Assembly (NCBI GenBank): GCA_028714875.1 | Contig: JAQTLN010000018.1 | Location: 39,224 to 103,223 of the forward strand | DNA: 64,000 nt | DNA from: Gallionellaceae bacterium | Lineage (GTDB): Bacteria > Pseudomonadota > Gammaproteobacteria > Burkholderiales > Thiobacillaceae | Direction of reading: 5' to 3' | Shown: piece by piece, positions 1-11,033 of the stretch | Position numbering within the stretch: the first letter of the stretch is position 1 | Layout: every line of letters begins with the position of its first letter | The notes under the pieces: generated by a model | Databases searched by the model: none | Told to the model about the DNA's origin: nothing | Seen by the model: the letters and a program-made list of their open reading frames with translations, nothing else | Program-made: the position numbers and the translations under genes

Positions 1-1052
1 ATGCTCTGGCTACGCGCGCCGGCCGGTTTATCCGCTTCGGCCAGCCACTCGTCGCGATCTTCCACATAGACCAGGCGCGGGAACGGCACCAGGGTCACGC
101 CCAGGCTCTCGCGCGCCAGGGCGAAGGCGGCATCCTTGTCCAGATTGGGGGTGTCCGCGCCGCGCCGCCGGCGTCCTTCGATCGGCGTTTCGCCGCCGGT
201 GACCAGGAGGGAGCAACCATAGTTGCGCGCCATGATCGCCTTCATCAGGGTCTTGCGCGGCCCCGCCGCCCACGGCGTCATCGGGTTTAGCGCCAACATC
301 GAGGTGGCCGCCGGCAGGCGCGGCATCAGGGCCTGGCAGGCGCGTACCAGGGCGAAATGGCCGGATTCCATGACCGGGTCGGAACCGGCCACGGCATGGA
401 TCAGCAGATTGGCTTCGCCGCGCATGGCTTCACGCAGAAGGAATTCGTACTGCGGCCGATGCAGCGGCTGGCCGGCCTGATAGGCCATGACCCGGCGCCA
501 GCCCTGGCGCGCGAACTGCTCGCGCATCTCGGCCGGGGTCAGGCGCAGAGCGAGGAAGTCGTGCCGGGGAGGCAGGGCGATACCGTCCAGACGGCCCGCC
601 ACGTAATACTGGCCGGCCTCCGCCTGCGAGCGCGCCAGCGGCACGCCGGAGGCCTCGGCCAGGCGCATCTCGGCTTCCGGATCGGCGGCCCAGACCTCGG
701 AAATACGCAGGACGGCGGGCATGAAACCTTCGCCGTCGCGCAGCGCCACGCTCTGGCCGGGGGACAGTTTTTCCGCGGCTTTGGCCGGCAAAACCAGCAG
801 CACCGGACGCGGCCAGAAAGTGCCGTCAGGAAGCTTCAGGCCGGATAGCACGGATTCCAGTTCGGCCTTGCCCATGTAGCCGGTGAGCGGTGACAGGGCG
901 CCGTTCAGAAGTAACTCCAGTTCGCAGATCTGCTTCCAGGAAAGGTCGATGGAATCCAGGCCCAGCGCTTCCTGTTTGATTTCCTGGGCACGCTCCGGTG
1001 TGGCGATCAGATTGACCAGGGTGCCGCCATAAGGGGAGATCAGGGTGTCCAT
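1..1052 (-). CDS. ATP-sulfurylase-like protein, C-terminus cut by window edge
   Basis: About 350 N-terminal residues are visible; the gene runs off the left edge. The fold matches sulfate adenylyltransferase: start MDTLISPYGGTLVNLI, a PUA-like N-terminal part with LELLLNGALSPLTGYMGK (residues 45-62), and a catalytic-like part. The key motifs are degenerate. The family QxRNPxHxxH motif reads QAGQPLHRPQ (192-201), losing Arg, Asn and the second His. The GRDHAGPG loop after NYGC is replaced by TGGETPIEG (285-293). Sulfurylase activity is therefore doubtful. Family knowledge: some sulfur oxidisers carry sulfurylase-APS kinase fusions in which the sulfurylase half is inactive, so a CysC domain may lie beyond the edge (inference, not visible). 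It lies 8 bp downstream of the DHH gene, probably in one operon. Confidence 0.8.
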   Translation of the reverse strand, partial: MDTLISPYGGTLVNLIATPERAQEIKQEALGLDSIDLSWKQICELELLLNGALSPLTGYMGKAELESVLSGLKLPDGTFWPRPVLLVLPAKAAEKLSPGQSVALRDGEGFMPAVLRISEVWAADPEAEMRLAEASGVPLARSQAEAGQYYVAGRLDGIALPPRHDFLALRLTPAEMREQFARQGWRRVMAYQAGQPLHRPQYEFLLREAMRGEANLLIHAVAGSDPVMESGHFALVRACQALMPRLPAATSMLALNPMTPWAAGPRKTLMKAIMARNYGCSLLVTGGETPIEGRRRRGADTPNLDKDAAFALARESLGVTLVPFPRLVYVEDRDEWLAEADKPAGARSQS

Positions 1053-1060
1053 GCGAAGGC

Positions 1061-2017
1061 TCAGGGGTAGGTTGCGAAAAATGCGGCGATGAAGTCGGGA
1101 ATTTGGGCTTCCGGCAGCACGTTGATGCCGGCCGCCGCCTTGCGGCCCCCACCGGTTGCAAAACGTTGGCACAACGCGTCGGCGCCGCGTTTGTCGGCCA
1201 GTGGCGCGCGCACGCTGACCACAAAATGGCCCTTGGGCGAGCGGGTCAGCAGGGCGTGCGCGCGATGGGGGGTCGCCGTCGCCAGATCGTTGGCATAAAC
1301 GCCGGAGACGCGCCGTGCCCAGGCGGCATCCGGGAGGATGAACACGGCGCCGGCCGCGTGTGCCTCGCTTGGCCGCACGGCTGCCGCGCGCGCCATATCG
1401 GCGGCATAACCCTGGCTCAAGGTCTGGAACTGGGGGGATTCCTGGATGAAGGCGAAGGGATCGGCATAGTCGGACAAGCTTCGGTAGAGATCGGCCGGAT
1501 GAAAGTGAAGATCCTCCAAGCTCTCGCCGTAGCCGTTGTAATTGAGGCACTCGCCCAACGCGCGCAGTTGATCGAGTTGTTCGCTGGACAGGCCCAGGGG
1601 TTCGGCGGCGCGCCGGGCGGCATCATGCAGGTTGTCGCCGAAGGCGGCGGTCACCGCCCAGACGCGGTGCTTGCCGGCGAGAAAGCGATCCACCAGCAGG
1701 CTGGTGCAGACGTCGGCGGCGGTGTCGATCGTGGCCTGGAAGTTGGGATGCGTGGGCAGTTCGCCAGGGTTGTGGTGATCGAACCAGCGCACCTTGACGC
1801 CTCTTTCCAGCAGTGTCGCCAGGGGGACCGCGTTTTTCTCCACCGCGATATCCAGGGCGAGGATGCTGTCGCCGGCCTGGGCGTCAATTTTCTTCAGCAG
1901 GCCGATGTCGCGTTTGACACCGGTAATCAGCGTGGACTGTGCCGGCTCGGCCAGGCGCATCTGGTGCAGGGCACAGATGCCATCCGCATCCCCGTTGAAA
2001 GCATCGAATAACATCAT
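1061..2017 (-). CDS. DHH-family phosphoesterase
   Basis: A 318-residue protein with the DHH-superfamily signatures: FNGDADGICAL near the N-terminus (metal-binding Asp residues), WFDHHNPG around residues 78-85 (the DHH motif), and a C-terminal GGGRKAAAGIN typical of DHHA1 substrate-binding domains. The family hydrolyses phosphodiester bonds in nanoRNA, cyclic dinucleotides or related substrates. The exact substrate cannot be read from sequence; it is not an obvious RecJ, being much shorter and lacking the RecJ C-terminal domain. It is the first gene of a likely two-gene leftward unit with the sulfurylase-like gene, 8 bp apart. Confidence 0.82.
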   Translation of the reverse strand: MMLFDAFNGDADGICALHQMRLAEPAQSTLITGVKRDIGLLKKIDAQAGDSILALDIAVEKNAVPLATLLERGVKVRWFDHHNPGELPTHPNFQATIDTAADVCTSLLVDRFLAGKHRVWAVTAAFGDNLHDAARRAAEPLGLSSEQLDQLRALGECLNYNGYGESLEDLHFHPADLYRSLSDYADPFAFIQESPQFQTLSQGYAADMARAAAVRPSEAHAAGAVFILPDAAWARRVSGVYANDLATATPHRAHALLTRSPKGHFVVSVRAPLADKRGADALCQRFATGGGRKAAAGINVLPEAQIPDFIAAFFATYP

Positions 2018-2052
2018 TTCCCTTTGTTGTGCGTTGAGTCGGATGGTCGCTC

Positions 2053-3135
2053 GTGACAGGATGCAAGGCCCGCTTACCCAACCTGCCGGCCGTGCCCTCT
2101 AATCCGCGTTCCGCCCTACTGTTTCTGGCCCTTTATGCGGCGTTGATCGCCTTCGGCAGTTTGTATCCGTTTGCCGGGCTGAAGGGGCTGGAACACTGGT
2201 CGGGCGAGTTTATCACGGCCCCTTTGCCACGCTTTATCACGCGCAGCGACATCTCCACCAACCTGCTCGCCTACCTGCCCCTGGGATATGCCCTGGCCTT
2301 GCGGTTTGGGCTGCCGCGCCGGCGTTTGCGTGCCATTGTCTTTGCCTTGTTTGTCGGTTTTTCTTACAGCCTGAGCATGGAAAGCCTGCAACAACTGCTG
2401 CCCGGACGTATCGCCTCGAATCTGGATGTCTTTCTCAATACGCTGGGCGCGTTTGCCGGCGCCTTGCTGACCTTGCATCACCAGCGCTGGTTGCGTGCCG
2501 GGCGGGCGCTGCGGCGTTGGCGCGCGCGCTGGTTCCTGGCCACGCCGGCGGCCGATTTCGGTCTCTGGCTGCTGCTGCTCTGGGTGCTCGCGCAGTTCAC
2601 GCTGCATCCCTTCCCCGGCGCGGGCTGGCTGGGCCTGCACTTGCGCCCATTCGACACGCCGCCGGGCGGACTGGATCAAATCAACTGGCCCTGGTTTGCC
2701 GCCGCTTGGCTGGAGATGGCGGCGCTCGGCGCCTTCGCCGCCAGCCTGTTGCGGCCGGGGCGTTACGTCGGCGCGGTGCTTTCCCTGCTGGTAGTGGCGT
2801 TCGCGATCAAACTGCTGGCGGCCACGATGCTACTGAAACTGAAGGTGGTGGGGGGCGTGCTTTCCCTGGAAACCCTGGCCGCTTTCCTCCTGGCGTTCTG
2901 GTTCCTGCTCATCCCCCAGGTTTCCCGGCGTCGTCATGTGGCCGCCCTGCTGCTGCTTGTCATTATTCTGGGGGTGCGCGTGGCCTTGGCGGGTTATCTG
3001 CTCTGGCCGGTCGCCAGCGTGTTCAACATCGTCGGCCTGGCCAAGGTCAGTGCCTCGCTCTGGCCCTATCTGGCGCTTGGGGTACTGGCGGCGCTTGGGT
3101 ACCGGAGGGGAGGAGGGGGAGATAGCGCACGATAG
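2053..3135 (+). CDS. VanZ-like family membrane protein
   Basis: A 360-residue polytopic membrane protein. The N-terminal half matches the VanZ-like domain: an LYPF segment after the first helix, DISTNLLAYLPLGYAL, a second helix ending in SLSMESLQQLLPGR, and SNLDVFLNTLGAFAGA. The C-terminal half adds further hydrophobic helices. The start used is GTG at 2053; an in-frame GTG at 2092 is a reasonable alternative because the first 13 residues are unremarkable. It is transcribed away from the DHH gene. VanZ-like domains are widespread in envelope proteins of unknown role, and the name does not imply glycopeptide resistance here. Confidence 0.75.
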   Translation: MTGCKARLPNLPAVPSNPRSALLFLALYAALIAFGSLYPFAGLKGLEHWSGEFITAPLPRFITRSDISTNLLAYLPLGYALALRFGLPRRRLRAIVFALFVGFSYSLSMESLQQLLPGRIASNLDVFLNTLGAFAGALLTLHHQRWLRAGRALRRWRARWFLATPAADFGLWLLLLWVLAQFTLHPFPGAGWLGLHLRPFDTPPGGLDQINWPWFAAAWLEMAALGAFAASLLRPGRYVGAVLSLLVVAFAIKLLAATMLLKLKVVGGVLSLETLAAFLLAFWFLLIPQVSRRRHVAALLLLVIILGVRVALAGYLLWPVASVFNIVGLAKVSASLWPYLALGVLAALGYRRGGGGDSAR

Positions 3136-3311
3136 TTGCTCATCTCTCTCATCGAGCATCCTTACGTTTACCCGCGGCGGCAGCTTGCTGATCGGGGAAT
3201 ATTGCCGGACAGATTGTGGGGGTCTGTGCCCGCTCGTTTTTGATCACCACACGACTCGCCTTTTCGGCCAAACTTCTTCGTGGCCCACTGCAACCAGACT
3301 GGATATCAGCG

Positions 3312-4943
3312 ATGCCCCTCGACGCAAACCCACCATTCCCGGAAGCCATGGAACGCCGCCCCGAGGCACGCGCGCTCAAGGTGGAAGACCTGCTCGCGGA
3401 ATTGCGGCAGGGGCGGATGCGCATCCCTTCATTTCAACGCGGCATCAAGTGGAAGCGGGAGGATGCCACCAAGCTGTTCGACAGCCTGTATCGCGGGTTT
3501 CCGGTCGGCACGTTGTTGTTCTGGGAAACAAGCGCGGAAGCGGGCGAGGTCACTTTCGGCACCGTCCACATCAGTGCGGGGGCGCGGAGTGACGCGCTCT
3601 GGGTGGTGGACGGCCAGCAACGTCTGGTTTCGCTGGCCCGCGTGTTGCTGGCGCCTCGACCGGACAAGGATGAGTTCGCGCTCTATTTCGATCTGGATGC
3701 GGGTGTTTTCCAGCCACCACCGCCCGCGCGTGACGACGACCCTTCACGCTGGCTGCCAATGACCGAAGTGCTGGAGTCCGAAAAGCTGATGCAGTGGGTT
3801 TTTGCGCACACTAGTGAATACAAGGAGCGTCGCGAGCGCGCATTTACCCTGGGCCGGCGCATCCGGGAATATGACATCCCGGTCTATCTGGTGCGTACCG
3901 ACCGGGAAGAAATCCTGCGCGAGGTGTTCGGGCGGATCAATTCCACCGGCAAGAAACTGTTGCAGTCCGAGGTGTTCGACGCCCTGCACGGCGCGCGCGC
4001 GCAGAGCCGCCCCGCCACCATTCCGCAGATTGCCGCCGAATTGGAAGAACTCGATTTCGGTCGTGTGGATGACAAGCTGTTGTACCGGTTATTGCGCGTA
4101 TTGCAGGGCGAGGAGGTGTTCGAGCGGGTAAAGGACGGGCCGCTGCGATTGTCCGAAGCGGATGCGGAGAAAGCCTATCGGCAAACCACGGATACCGCGA
4201 AGCGGGTCATCCAGTTCCTGATGAAGGATGCCGGCATTCCGCGCTATGACTTGCTGCCCTACAAGCAACCGTTTGTGCTGCTGGGCAAATTCTTCCACCT
4301 CTACCCCAGCCCGCAGCCGCGTTCCCGCGAGTTGCTGGCGCGCTGGGTCTGGCGTGGTGCCCTCAATGGCGCCCATCGCGGCGACACCGTTTCCACCCGC
4401 GCCAACCTGGAGCGCATCGTCGCAGGTGGCGAGGAGGCTTCGGTTCAGCGTCTGCTGGAAATGGTCGCGCATCGCCCGGAAGAACTACCGGACGTGGACA
4501 GCCCTTTCAACACCCGCTTCGCCACCAGCAAATTGCAGGCACTGGCGCTACTCGACCTCGGGCCACGCGATATGGAAACAGGGGAACCGCTTTACCTGGG
4601 GAATGGCTATGGCCTCGTTTCTGACGACGTCATTCCGATACCCCTTCCCGCCTTGATCCAGGGTAGCCACAAAGGGCTGGAGCAATCCGTCGCCAACCGG
4701 CTGATCCACCCGCCGCGCGCGAAGCTGCGGCGGATATTGGAACAAGCGCACCTGGACACCCTCGCCTCCCATGGCATCACACCAGACGCCCTCGAAGCAT
4801 TGCTCGCAAAAAACAGCGACTCCTTCCTGACTCAGCGTGCCGCCTTCCTGCGCGACCACTTCCAGCACTTCTTCGCCCGCCACGCCCGCTGGGACGAAAG
4901 CGACCGGCCTTCCCTGCAATCCCTGCTGGCCGAGGTGGACTGA
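3312..4943 (+). CDS. DUF262 domain protein paired with HipA
   Basis: A 543-residue protein from the ATG at 3312; a start at 3348 is possible, and an upstream frame extends to 3216. The N-terminal third is a DUF262 (GmrSD/ParB-like) domain: IPSFQRGIKW (38-47), LFDSLYRGFPVGTLLFW (55-71) and VVDGQQRL (98-105). DGQQR is the conserved nucleotide-binding/hydrolysis motif of the family. A second conserved block, EVFGRINSTGKKL, lies near residue 205. I see no HNH motif of the DUF1524 type that completes GmrSD nucleases, so this may be a DUF262-only protein with an unassigned C-terminal region. The stop TGA directly abuts the hipA ATG, so the two are almost certainly co-translated. Role inferred: a regulator, partner or antitoxin of the HipA kinase, or half of a defence system. 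Confidence 0.8.
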   Translation: MPLDANPPFPEAMERRPEARALKVEDLLAELRQGRMRIPSFQRGIKWKREDATKLFDSLYRGFPVGTLLFWETSAEAGEVTFGTVHISAGARSDALWVVDGQQRLVSLARVLLAPRPDKDEFALYFDLDAGVFQPPPPARDDDPSRWLPMTEVLESEKLMQWVFAHTSEYKERRERAFTLGRRIREYDIPVYLVRTDREEILREVFGRINSTGKKLLQSEVFDALHGARAQSRPATIPQIAAELEELDFGRVDDKLLYRLLRVLQGEEVFERVKDGPLRLSEADAEKAYRQTTDTAKRVIQFLMKDAGIPRYDLLPYKQPFVLLGKFFHLYPSPQPRSRELLARWVWRGALNGAHRGDTVSTRANLERIVAGGEEASVQRLLEMVAHRPEELPDVDSPFNTRFATSKLQALALLDLGPRDMETGEPLYLGNGYGLVSDDVIPIPLPALIQGSHKGLEQSVANRLIHPPRAKLRRILEQAHLDTLASHGITPDALEALLAKNSDSFLTQRAAFLRDHFQHFFARHARWDESDRPSLQSLLAEVD

Positions 4944-6155
4944 ATGGCCAGCACCTTGCGCGTATTTCTACATAACGCCCCAGTGGGCCTGCTCAGTCTG
5001 GACCAACGTGATGGCAGCGACTTTCGCCTGCTCGAATCCTACAAGCAGGCTTACCCGCGCCCGGTTCTGGGGCAAGCCTTCCTGGATGACCTCGATCAGG
5101 TCCAACACACCCGTAACCGCGTGCCGCCGTGGTTCTCCAACCTGTTGCCGGAAGGGCCTTTGCGGGAACTGGTGGCAAAACAGGCGGGCGTGCATGCCTC
5201 ACGGGAGTTTTTTCTCCTGCGCCATTTGGGTGAGGATTTGCCTGGCGCGGTGCGTATCGTCGCGGACGCGGCGTCGGACGGCCCCGATGAAACGGACCAA
5301 TTGGACGGAGAACCGGCGGATAAGGAAGCAGCGGATGCCTGGCATTTCTCTCTGGCCGGGGTGCAGCTCAAGTTTTCCGCCCGCCAAAGCGAGCGCGGGC
5401 TGACGGTGCCGGTAAGCGGACGTGGTGGCGACTGGATCGTCAAACTACCCGACATTCGCTATCCAAAAGTCCCGGAAAACGAGTACGCCACGATGCTCTG
5501 GGCGCGGGAGAGTGGAATTCGTGTGCCGCAAGTCGAATTGGTCGATATCGCGACCATCACGGGGCTGCCGGCGACCTATCGCGCGTTCACGGAACAGTAC
5601 GCCCTGGCGATCCGCCGTTTCGACCGTCCTTCGACGGAAGAGCGGGTGCATATGGAGGATTTCGCGCAAATTCTCGGTCTTTATCCCGATGAGAAATACG
5701 AGAAATACAACTACGAAACCCTGGCTCGTTTGATCCTGGCTTTGACGGAAGAACGGGGTCTGGACGAGTTCATCCGCCGTCTGGTCTTCATCATCGTCTC
5801 CGGCAACGGCGACGCCCATCACAAGAACTGGAGCCTGCTCTACCCCGACGGCGTTCAGGCCGAACTCTCCCCCGCCTACGACCTGGTTTCCACCATCCAA
5901 TACCAGCCGGAAGACAAACTGGCCCTGAATTTGGGCGGCTCGAAACGCTGGGAGGATGTGAGTATGGATGTCTTCCGCCGATTGGCGCGCAAGATCGGGG
6001 ATGACGAAGCGCGTGTGGCCAACCGGGTCGCGGCGGCCCTGGACGCCATTCTTGGTGCCTGGCAGGCCGCCAGGGGTGATTTCGGTTTCACTGCCCAGGC
6101 GCGTGAACGCATGGAAGCGCATTTTTCCCATATCCCCTTGCTTCGCGGCCACTGA
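4944..6155 (+). CDS. HipA-family serine/threonine kinase toxin
   Basis: A 403-residue protein with an N-terminal couple_hipA-like segment (LLPEGPLRELVA, residues 67-78) followed by the HipA_C kinase fold. Visible motifs are SLAGVQLKF (136-144), WIVKLP (164-169, ATP-binding Lys), RRFDR (224-228), GNGDAHHKN (287-295, catalytic Asp and Asn region) and AYDL (311-314, metal-binding Asp). All catalytic positions seem present. Known HipA proteins phosphorylate tRNA synthetases or other translation targets and are usually held by HipB, an HTH antitoxin. No HipB-like HTH gene is present on either side. The partner is instead the DUF262 gene immediately upstream with no spacer. Confidence 0.85.
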   Translation: MASTLRVFLHNAPVGLLSLDQRDGSDFRLLESYKQAYPRPVLGQAFLDDLDQVQHTRNRVPPWFSNLLPEGPLRELVAKQAGVHASREFFLLRHLGEDLPGAVRIVADAASDGPDETDQLDGEPADKEAADAWHFSLAGVQLKFSARQSERGLTVPVSGRGGDWIVKLPDIRYPKVPENEYATMLWARESGIRVPQVELVDIATITGLPATYRAFTEQYALAIRRFDRPSTEERVHMEDFAQILGLYPDEKYEKYNYETLARLILALTEERGLDEFIRRLVFIIVSGNGDAHHKNWSLLYPDGVQAELSPAYDLVSTIQYQPEDKLALNLGGSKRWEDVSMDVFRRLARKIGDDEARVANRVAAALDAILGAWQAARGDFGFTAQARERMEAHFSHIPLLRGH

Positions 6156-6174
6156 ACCAGCAACTTTTTGAAGA

Positions 6175-6202
6175 AAAAAGAGCGGCCGTAGCCGCTCTTT
6201 TT
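6175..6202. terminator. Bidirectional rho-independent terminator
   Basis: A perfect 12-bp stem (6175-6186 with 6191-6202) with a CGTA loop. The GC core AGAGCGGC is flanked by an A-run on one side and a T-run on the other. It sits between the convergent hipA and acs genes and can stop transcription in both directions. Confidence 0.9.
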
Positions 6203-6219
6203 ACACTCAGGGTGCTGTT

Positions 6220-8211
<1,992 letters not shown>

Positions 8212-8329
8212 GACGGGCGTCTCCTTAGTTGGCAATTGAGCGGCAATGACGGGAAATCCTACGTTTTCCTCCCCCAAGGAAGGCGCAAAATTAGGCCACT
8301 TCCGGTCTTTTCGCATTTTGCACTGCAAC

Positions 8330-11029
8330 ATGACTCTCTCGCCAGCCCCTGAAATGCTATCCCGCACTGCCGCATACAGCCGTTGGCTGGCGGCTCGTCT
8401 TAATGCCCATCCCGAGTTGGGCGAGTGGTTGCTGGAAACGATCCTGGCACCGGTTACACGTCAGGACATGAATGATTTCCTGGCAACCGGGATCGCCGGT
8501 GAAGCCGACCTGAAACGCCAGTTGCGCCGCCTGCGCGAGCGTGTGTTCGCCCGAGTCATGGCGCGCGACCTGAACGGTCTGGCCGATCTGTCTGAAGTCA
8601 CCCGCGCCCTGACCGACCTGGCGGAAGTCACCGCGCGGCTCGCCGTGGACTTTCACCATCGCGATCTCGCGTCTATCCACGGCGAACCGCTCGACAGCGC
8701 CGGGCGGGCACAGCAACTGATCGTGGTGGGCATGGGCAAGCTGGGCGGCGGCGAATTGAATGCGTCATCCGACATCGACCTGATTTTCGTGTTTCCCGAA
8801 GAGGGCGAGACGGCCGGCCCGCGCCGGCTTTCCAACTTCGAGTTCTTTACCCGCCTGGGCAAGCGCGTGATCAACGCGCTCGACGACAAGACCGAGGACG
8901 GCCACGTATTTCGTGTCGACATGCGTCTGCGCCCTTACGGTGATGGTGGCCCGCTGGTCTCCAGCTTCGCCATGCTGGAGCAGTATTTCTATACTCAGGC
9001 GCGGGAATGGGAGCGCTACGCCTGGATCAAGGGCCGCGCCCTGAGCGGCGACCGCATCGACGAACTGGAAAAGCTGCGTATTCCCTTCGTGTTCCGCAAA
9101 TACCTGGATTTCGGCTCGTTCGGCTCCATGCGCGACCTGCACGCCCAGATTCGCCGCGAAGTCGCGCGTAAGGACAAGGCCGACAACATCAAGCTCGGTC
9201 CCGGCGGCATCCGCGAAATCGAATTCATCGCCCAGGTATTCCAGCTCATCCGCGGCGGCCAGCAGGCCTCGCTGCGGATGCGGCCGACCCGCACCCTGCT
9301 GCACCAGCTTGCCGCTTACGGCCTGATCCCGGAAACCCATACGCGGGAACTGGAAGACGCCTATGTCTTCCTGCGCAATCTGGAACACCGCCTGCAATAC
9401 CTGGATGACGCGCAGACCCAGACATTGCCGCACAACATCGAAGACCGCCGCCGCGTCGCCGAGGCCATGGGCTATGCCGATTGGGAAGGGATGGCGGGGC
9501 ATCTCAACAGCCTGCGCCGGAAAGTGGCCGGGCAATTCGAGCAGGTCTTCGGCGCCCCACAGGAAGACCAGTCCGGCCACCCGCTCGCCGGCCTGTGTGA
9601 ACTGCCCGAGGAAGAGGCGCTGGAGCGTCTCGTCGTCGCCGGCTTTCACGAGCACGCCCGCGACGCCCTGGAGCGCCTGCGCGCGCTCAAACACGGCAGC
9701 CGCTACGCCAGCCTGCCGGCGCAGAACAAGACCGCGCTCGATGGCCTTCTGCCGCCCCTGGTGGAAGTCGCCGCGAGCTTTTCCAACGCGCTCGACACCC
9801 TCGCGCGCATCCTCGATCTGCTCGAAGCCATCTGCCGCCGCGCCCCCTACCTGGCCTTGCTCCAGGAGTACCCGCAAACCCTCATGCAGCTCGCGCGCAT
9901 CCTCAGCGCCAGCCCCTGGGCGGCCGCTTATCTGTCGCGGCAACCGCACCTGCTCGACGAACTGCTCGACCATCGCGCCCTGATGGCCGTGCCTGACTGG
10001 AACGCCACGCGCGAGGAACTGCGCCTGCGGCTGGAAAGTGACGCGGGCGACGTGGAGCGGCAAATGGACGCCCTGCGCCACTTCAAGCAAAGCGAAACCT
10101 TCCGCCTGCTGGCGCAGGATCTGGCCGGCCTGTGGACGCTGGAAAAGCTCTCCGACCATCTCGCCGACCTCGCCGATCTGCTGCTCGACGCCACCCTCAA
10201 GCTGGTCTGGGCCGACCTCAAAGGGCGCCACCGCGAGCAGTTCGCCTTCGCCGTCATCGCCTACGGCAAGCTGGGCGGCAAGGAGCTCGGCTACGCCTCC
10301 GACCTGGACATCGTCTTTCTTTACGACGATCCCCATCCCGATGCGCAGGAAATCTATGCCCGCCTGGGCAAGCGCCTGATCACCTGGATGTCCACCCATA
10401 CACCCGCCGGCATCCTGTACGACACCGATCTCAGATTGCGCCCGGATGGCGCTTCCGGCCTGCTGGTGAGCAGTCTGGACGCCTTCGACGATTACCAGCG
10501 CAACAAGGCCTGGACCTGGGAACACCAGGCGCTGACCCGCGCCCGCTACTGTTGCGGCGACCGCGATGTGGGCGAACGCTTCGCGGAGATTCGCGAGCGT
10601 GTTCTGTCCAGCGCGCGCGACGTGGAAAAGCTGCGCGCCGACGTGCTGGAAATGCGCCGGAAAATGCTCGACGGCCATCCCAATCCCAGTGGCCTGTTCG
10701 ACCTCAAGCATGACCGGGGCGGTCTGGTGGATGTGGAATTCGCGGTGCAATACCTGGTGCTCGCGCACGCCGCCCGGCATGCGGAACTACTGCCGAATGT
10801 CGGCAATATCGCCCTGCTGAAACGCGCCGGCGCCCTGGGCCTGATTCCGGAAGACCTCGCCCTGGCCGCCGCCGACGCCTACCGCGAACTGCGCCGCCGG
10901 CAACACGCCGTCAAACTGCAAGGCGCCGAACACGCCCGCGCCGAACACGGCGGCCTGGCCCAGGAAATCAGCGCGGTGCAAGCGCTCTGGAGCGCGGTAT
11001 TCGGGGCGCCCGCCGAAGCGGAAGCCTGA
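8330..11029 (+). CDS. glnE: Glutamine synthetase adenylyltransferase/deadenylase
   Basis: About 899 residues from the ATG at 8330 (8354 is an alternative). The bifunctional enzyme adds and removes AMP on glutamine synthetase in response to PII and glutamine. Two nucleotidyltransferase domains are clear: [18 protein letters not shown] in the N-terminal deadenylase half and [20 protein letters not shown] in the C-terminal adenylylation half. Both keep the GxGKLG...SDxD metal-binding pattern. Helical PII-response segments lie between and after them. Its length is slightly under the E. coli enzyme. It ends 4 bp before the convergent ABC ATPase gene. Confidence 0.96.
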   Translation: MTLSPAPEMLSRTAAYSRWLAARLNAHPELGEWLLETILAPVTRQDMNDFLATGIAGEADLKRQLRRLRERVFARVMARDLNGLADLSEVTRALTDLAEVTARLAVDFHHRDLASIHGEPLDSAGRAQQLIVVGMGKLGGGELNASSDIDLIFVFPEEGETAGPRRLSNFEFFTRLGKRVINALDDKTEDGHVFRVDMRLRPYGDGGPLVSSFAMLEQYFYTQAREWERYAWIKGRALSGDRIDELEKLRIPFVFRKYLDFGSFGSMRDLHAQIRREVARKDKADNIKLGPGGIREIEFIAQVFQLIRGGQQASLRMRPTRTLLHQLAAYGLIPETHTRELEDAYVFLRNLEHRLQYLDDAQTQTLPHNIEDRRRVAEAMGYADWEGMAGHLNSLRRKVAGQFEQVFGAPQEDQSGHPLAGLCELPEEEALERLVVAGFHEHARDALERLRALKHGSRYASLPAQNKTALDGLLPPLVEVAASFSNALDTLARILDLLEAICRRAPYLALLQEYPQTLMQLARILSASPWAAAYLSRQPHLLDELLDHRALMAVPDWNATREELRLRLESDAGDVERQMDALRHFKQSETFRLLAQDLAGLWTLEKLSDHLADLADLLLDATLKLVWADLKGRHREQFAFAVIAYGKLGGKELGYASDLDIVFLYDDPHPDAQEIYARLGKRLITWMSTHTPAGILYDTDLRLRPDGASGLLVSSLDAFDDYQRNKAWTWEHQALTRARYCCGDRDVGERFAEIRERVLSSARDVEKLRADVLEMRRKMLDGHPNPSGLFDLKHDRGGLVDVEFAVQYLVLAHAARHAELLPNVGNIALLKRAGALGLIPEDLALAAADAYRELRRRQHAVKLQGAEHARAEHGGLAQEISAVQALWSAVFGAPAEAEA

Positions 11030-11033
11030 AGGC

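Noticed and set aside
1103..2011. Plus-strand frame opposite the DHH gene
   Set aside because: The minus-strand protein has complete DHH and DHHA1 motifs; the plus frame is a His/Gly/Gln-rich shadow.
2053..3135. Glycopeptide resistance gene from the VanZ similarity
   Set aside because: VanZ-like domains are common in proteins unrelated to resistance, and no vanA/B-type genes are nearby.
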